The notes under the pieces: generated by a model | Told to the model about the DNA's origin: nothing | Database searches by the model: none | Seen by the model: only the letters and a program-made list of their open reading frames with translations | Shown here: positions 62,939-64,000 of the stretch, in pieces | Numbering within the stretch: position 1 is the stretch's first letter | Layout of the letters: every line of letters begins with the position of its first letter | Made by a program: the position numbers and the translations under genes | Assembly: GCA_964610765.1 (NCBI GenBank) | Contig: CAZSWS010000002.1 | Location: 22,354 to 86,353, forward strand | Length of the DNA: 64,000 nt | Direction of reading: 5' to 3' | DNA from: CAZSWS01 sp964610765 | GTDB taxonomy: Bacteria; Bacteroidota; Bacteroidia; Bacteroidales; Tannerellaceae

Positions 62939-62946
62939 CAAAGGTA
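62939..62946 (-). promoter_or_regulatory. Bacteroides -7 element before the OB-like lipoprotein gene
   Basis: Reads TACCTTTG on the minus strand, exact -7 match, 47 bases ahead of the ATG at 62891. Confidence 0.55.
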
Positions 62947-63067
62947 AGTTTATTTCTATAAAAAACGAAGGCGTCTCTTACCCATTTAATTAAACACCTG
63001 CTTTACAACATCTATTTTACAAGAACAATAGGGAGATTAATCTAATCTTCATAAAATAAAGTTTTGT

Positions 63068-63075
63068 TAAATTTG
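63068..63075 (+). promoter_or_regulatory. Bacteroides -7 element before the final barrel gene
   Basis: TAAATTTG, exact -7 match, 46 bases ahead of the ATG at 63122. No good -33 box. Confidence 0.5.
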
Positions 63076-63121
63076 CTATTGATTCAGCATATCGAATGTA
63101 ATAACTTAAAAACATACTTGT

Positions 63122-63622
63122 ATGAAAAAGATTCTTTTGTTTACAATCTGCCTTTCACTCTTCTTTCACGCAAAAGTTTCCGCCCAAAAATCAGACATAT
63201 CATGGGGGTTATCAGCGAACGTATCTTTTTGGGACAAAAAGTTCATGCCTACAGAGATTGGCTTGGATGTTGGATACAACCTTATTGACAGACTGCTTTT
63301 ATCTGTCAGAGTAGAAACAGCCATTGCATTGTTTGATCTGGATGGGGTTAAAAACCATTATGTAAATACTACCGGAGGCTTTTTTGCCGGTTATGAATTT
63401 CTCAAAGCAAACGACATAAACCTTGCATTTCGTGCCGGCATAGGAAACACCATACTCAAAAAAGACTGGCGATACAGTTATTATGATGCCGGATTCTACC
63501 TGAGTAGCGACCGCTTTACTTATAGTCCCCAACTAGCATTGGGGTTCAGGTACTACGACTCACATATTAAAATGTACGATAACTACGCGCGAATATATAT
63601 TTCGCTAGGCTTTGTCTTTTGA
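63122..63622 (+). CDS. Small outer-membrane beta-barrel-like protein
   Basis: 166 residues with a signal peptide ending VSAQ. The mature part is made of alternating strands (DISWGLSANVSFWDKKF, GLDVGYNLIDRLLLSVRVETAIAL, GGFFAGYEF, NLAFRAGIGN, and a final YARIYISLGFVF), consistent with an eight-stranded barrel. Family and function unknown. It is short and has no neighbours in the same direction within the window. Confidence 0.8.
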   Translation: MKKILLFTICLSLFFHAKVSAQKSDISWGLSANVSFWDKKFMPTEIGLDVGYNLIDRLLLSVRVETAIALFDLDGVKNHYVNTTGGFFAGYEFLKANDINLAFRAGIGNTILKKDWRYSYYDAGFYLSSDRFTYSPQLALGFRYYDSHIKMYDNYARIYISLGFVF

Positions 63623-64000
63623 CCGAGATACAGCACGCATGAAAAATTCATTTCATTCACAAATGATACTCTGAAGGAAATTTGGAGGAGTCTACACCCA
63701 CGGGTTATAATAGCCGGATGTAACGAGCCATTTAATTCCTAAAAAAACTGACACATAAGGTAGAACTATTCTCTTTTACTTGTCATATTCCTCAGAGATT
63801 CTATCGCCAGTTACGCTGAGATAAAGACCCGGAAATTTATGAATCCGGGTAAGGCTATCCAACCGAATCAAATCTATAAGACCATTAATCAGCAACTTAC
63901 ACGCATCACCCCCTACCCTTTTAGGAAACAAAGCACGGTCTATTTAGTGATTCTATACTCCAAACTAATCGGCTCACAGCTGTGGACCAACCAGCTCACA
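63623..64000. other. Right-end region without a confirmed gene
   Basis: 378 bases. A 7-bp inverted repeat (ACCCGGA 63827-63833 and TCCGGGT 63844-63850) lacks a T-tract. A minus-strand frame is open for about 55 codons between 63943 and its stop at 63776-63778 and reads like protein, but it has no clear ATG start and no recognised family. It may be the broken end of an older gene. Confidence 0.5.

Noticed and set aside
1..64000. tRNA, rRNA, CRISPR array, prophage or intact insertion sequence
   Set aside because: I scanned intergenic regions by eye and saw no cloverleaf pattern, regular spacer repeats, integrase or transposase gene. A dedicated search could still find a divergent example.

Overview
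The window looks like chromosome from a member of the Bacteroidales, most likely Bacteroides or a close relative. Supporting evidence: several SusC/SusD pairs, a one-protein hybrid two-component regulator (HTCS), many lipoproteins with short lipoboxes, GldH/GcvT/PepT-type housekeeping genes with Bacteroides-like lengths, AT-rich intergenic DNA, and repeated matches to the Bacteroides promoter (TTTG at -33, TAnnTTTG at -7). I saw no tRNA, rRNA, CRISPR array, prophage or intact insertion sequence. There is one 100-N assembly gap (42988-43087).

Layout. 1-3733 is the right end of a polysaccharide utilization locus (PUL): the C-terminus of a SusC, a SusD and a surface lipoprotein with a discoidin-like end. 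3971-11171 holds a small coiled-coil lipoprotein, a gamma-carbonic anhydrase and aminopeptidase P pair, and an S41-type lipoprotein co-oriented with a GH123-like hydrolase. 11265-30122 is the carbohydrate core: an acyltransferase, a second GH123-like hydrolase, two tandem SusC/SusD pairs, a beta-helix lipoprotein and the HTCS that probably controls them. 31087-45670 is mainly core metabolism and envelope: rpsF-rpsR-rplI, amidase, MCE protein, metF, DNA polymerase III delta prime, cupin, gcvT, pepT, a DUF2975-DUF2975-XRE cassette, sppA and mscL. 45929-63622 carries a Crp/Fnr regulator, a phosphoethanolamine-transferase-like protein with an overlapping outer-membrane barrel gene, lipid and acetyl transferases, a heparinase II/III-like lyase, phosphofructokinase, dnaJ/grpE, two flippase/MATE transporters, hflX and a GH88 operon.

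How the genes work together. The HTCS probably senses an oligosaccharide in the periplasm and activates the two SusC/SusD pairs and the beta-helix lipoprotein. The two GH123-like proteins keep the Asp-Glu pair used for cleaving N-acetylhexosaminides, so an N-acetylgalactosamine-containing host glycan is a reasonable but unproven substrate. The heparinase-like lyase and GH88 hydrolase would suit uronic-acid polysaccharides; they lie 7.5 kb apart, outside any SusC/SusD locus.

Nothing here is clearly a wholly new system. The best leads are the inverted repeat placed as an operator before the DUF2975-XRE cassette, the short SusC without a visible TonB box, the duplicated GH123-like enzymes in different gene contexts, the lipoprotein-PepSY-GH88 operon, and the k-mer-like repeat around the assembly gap.
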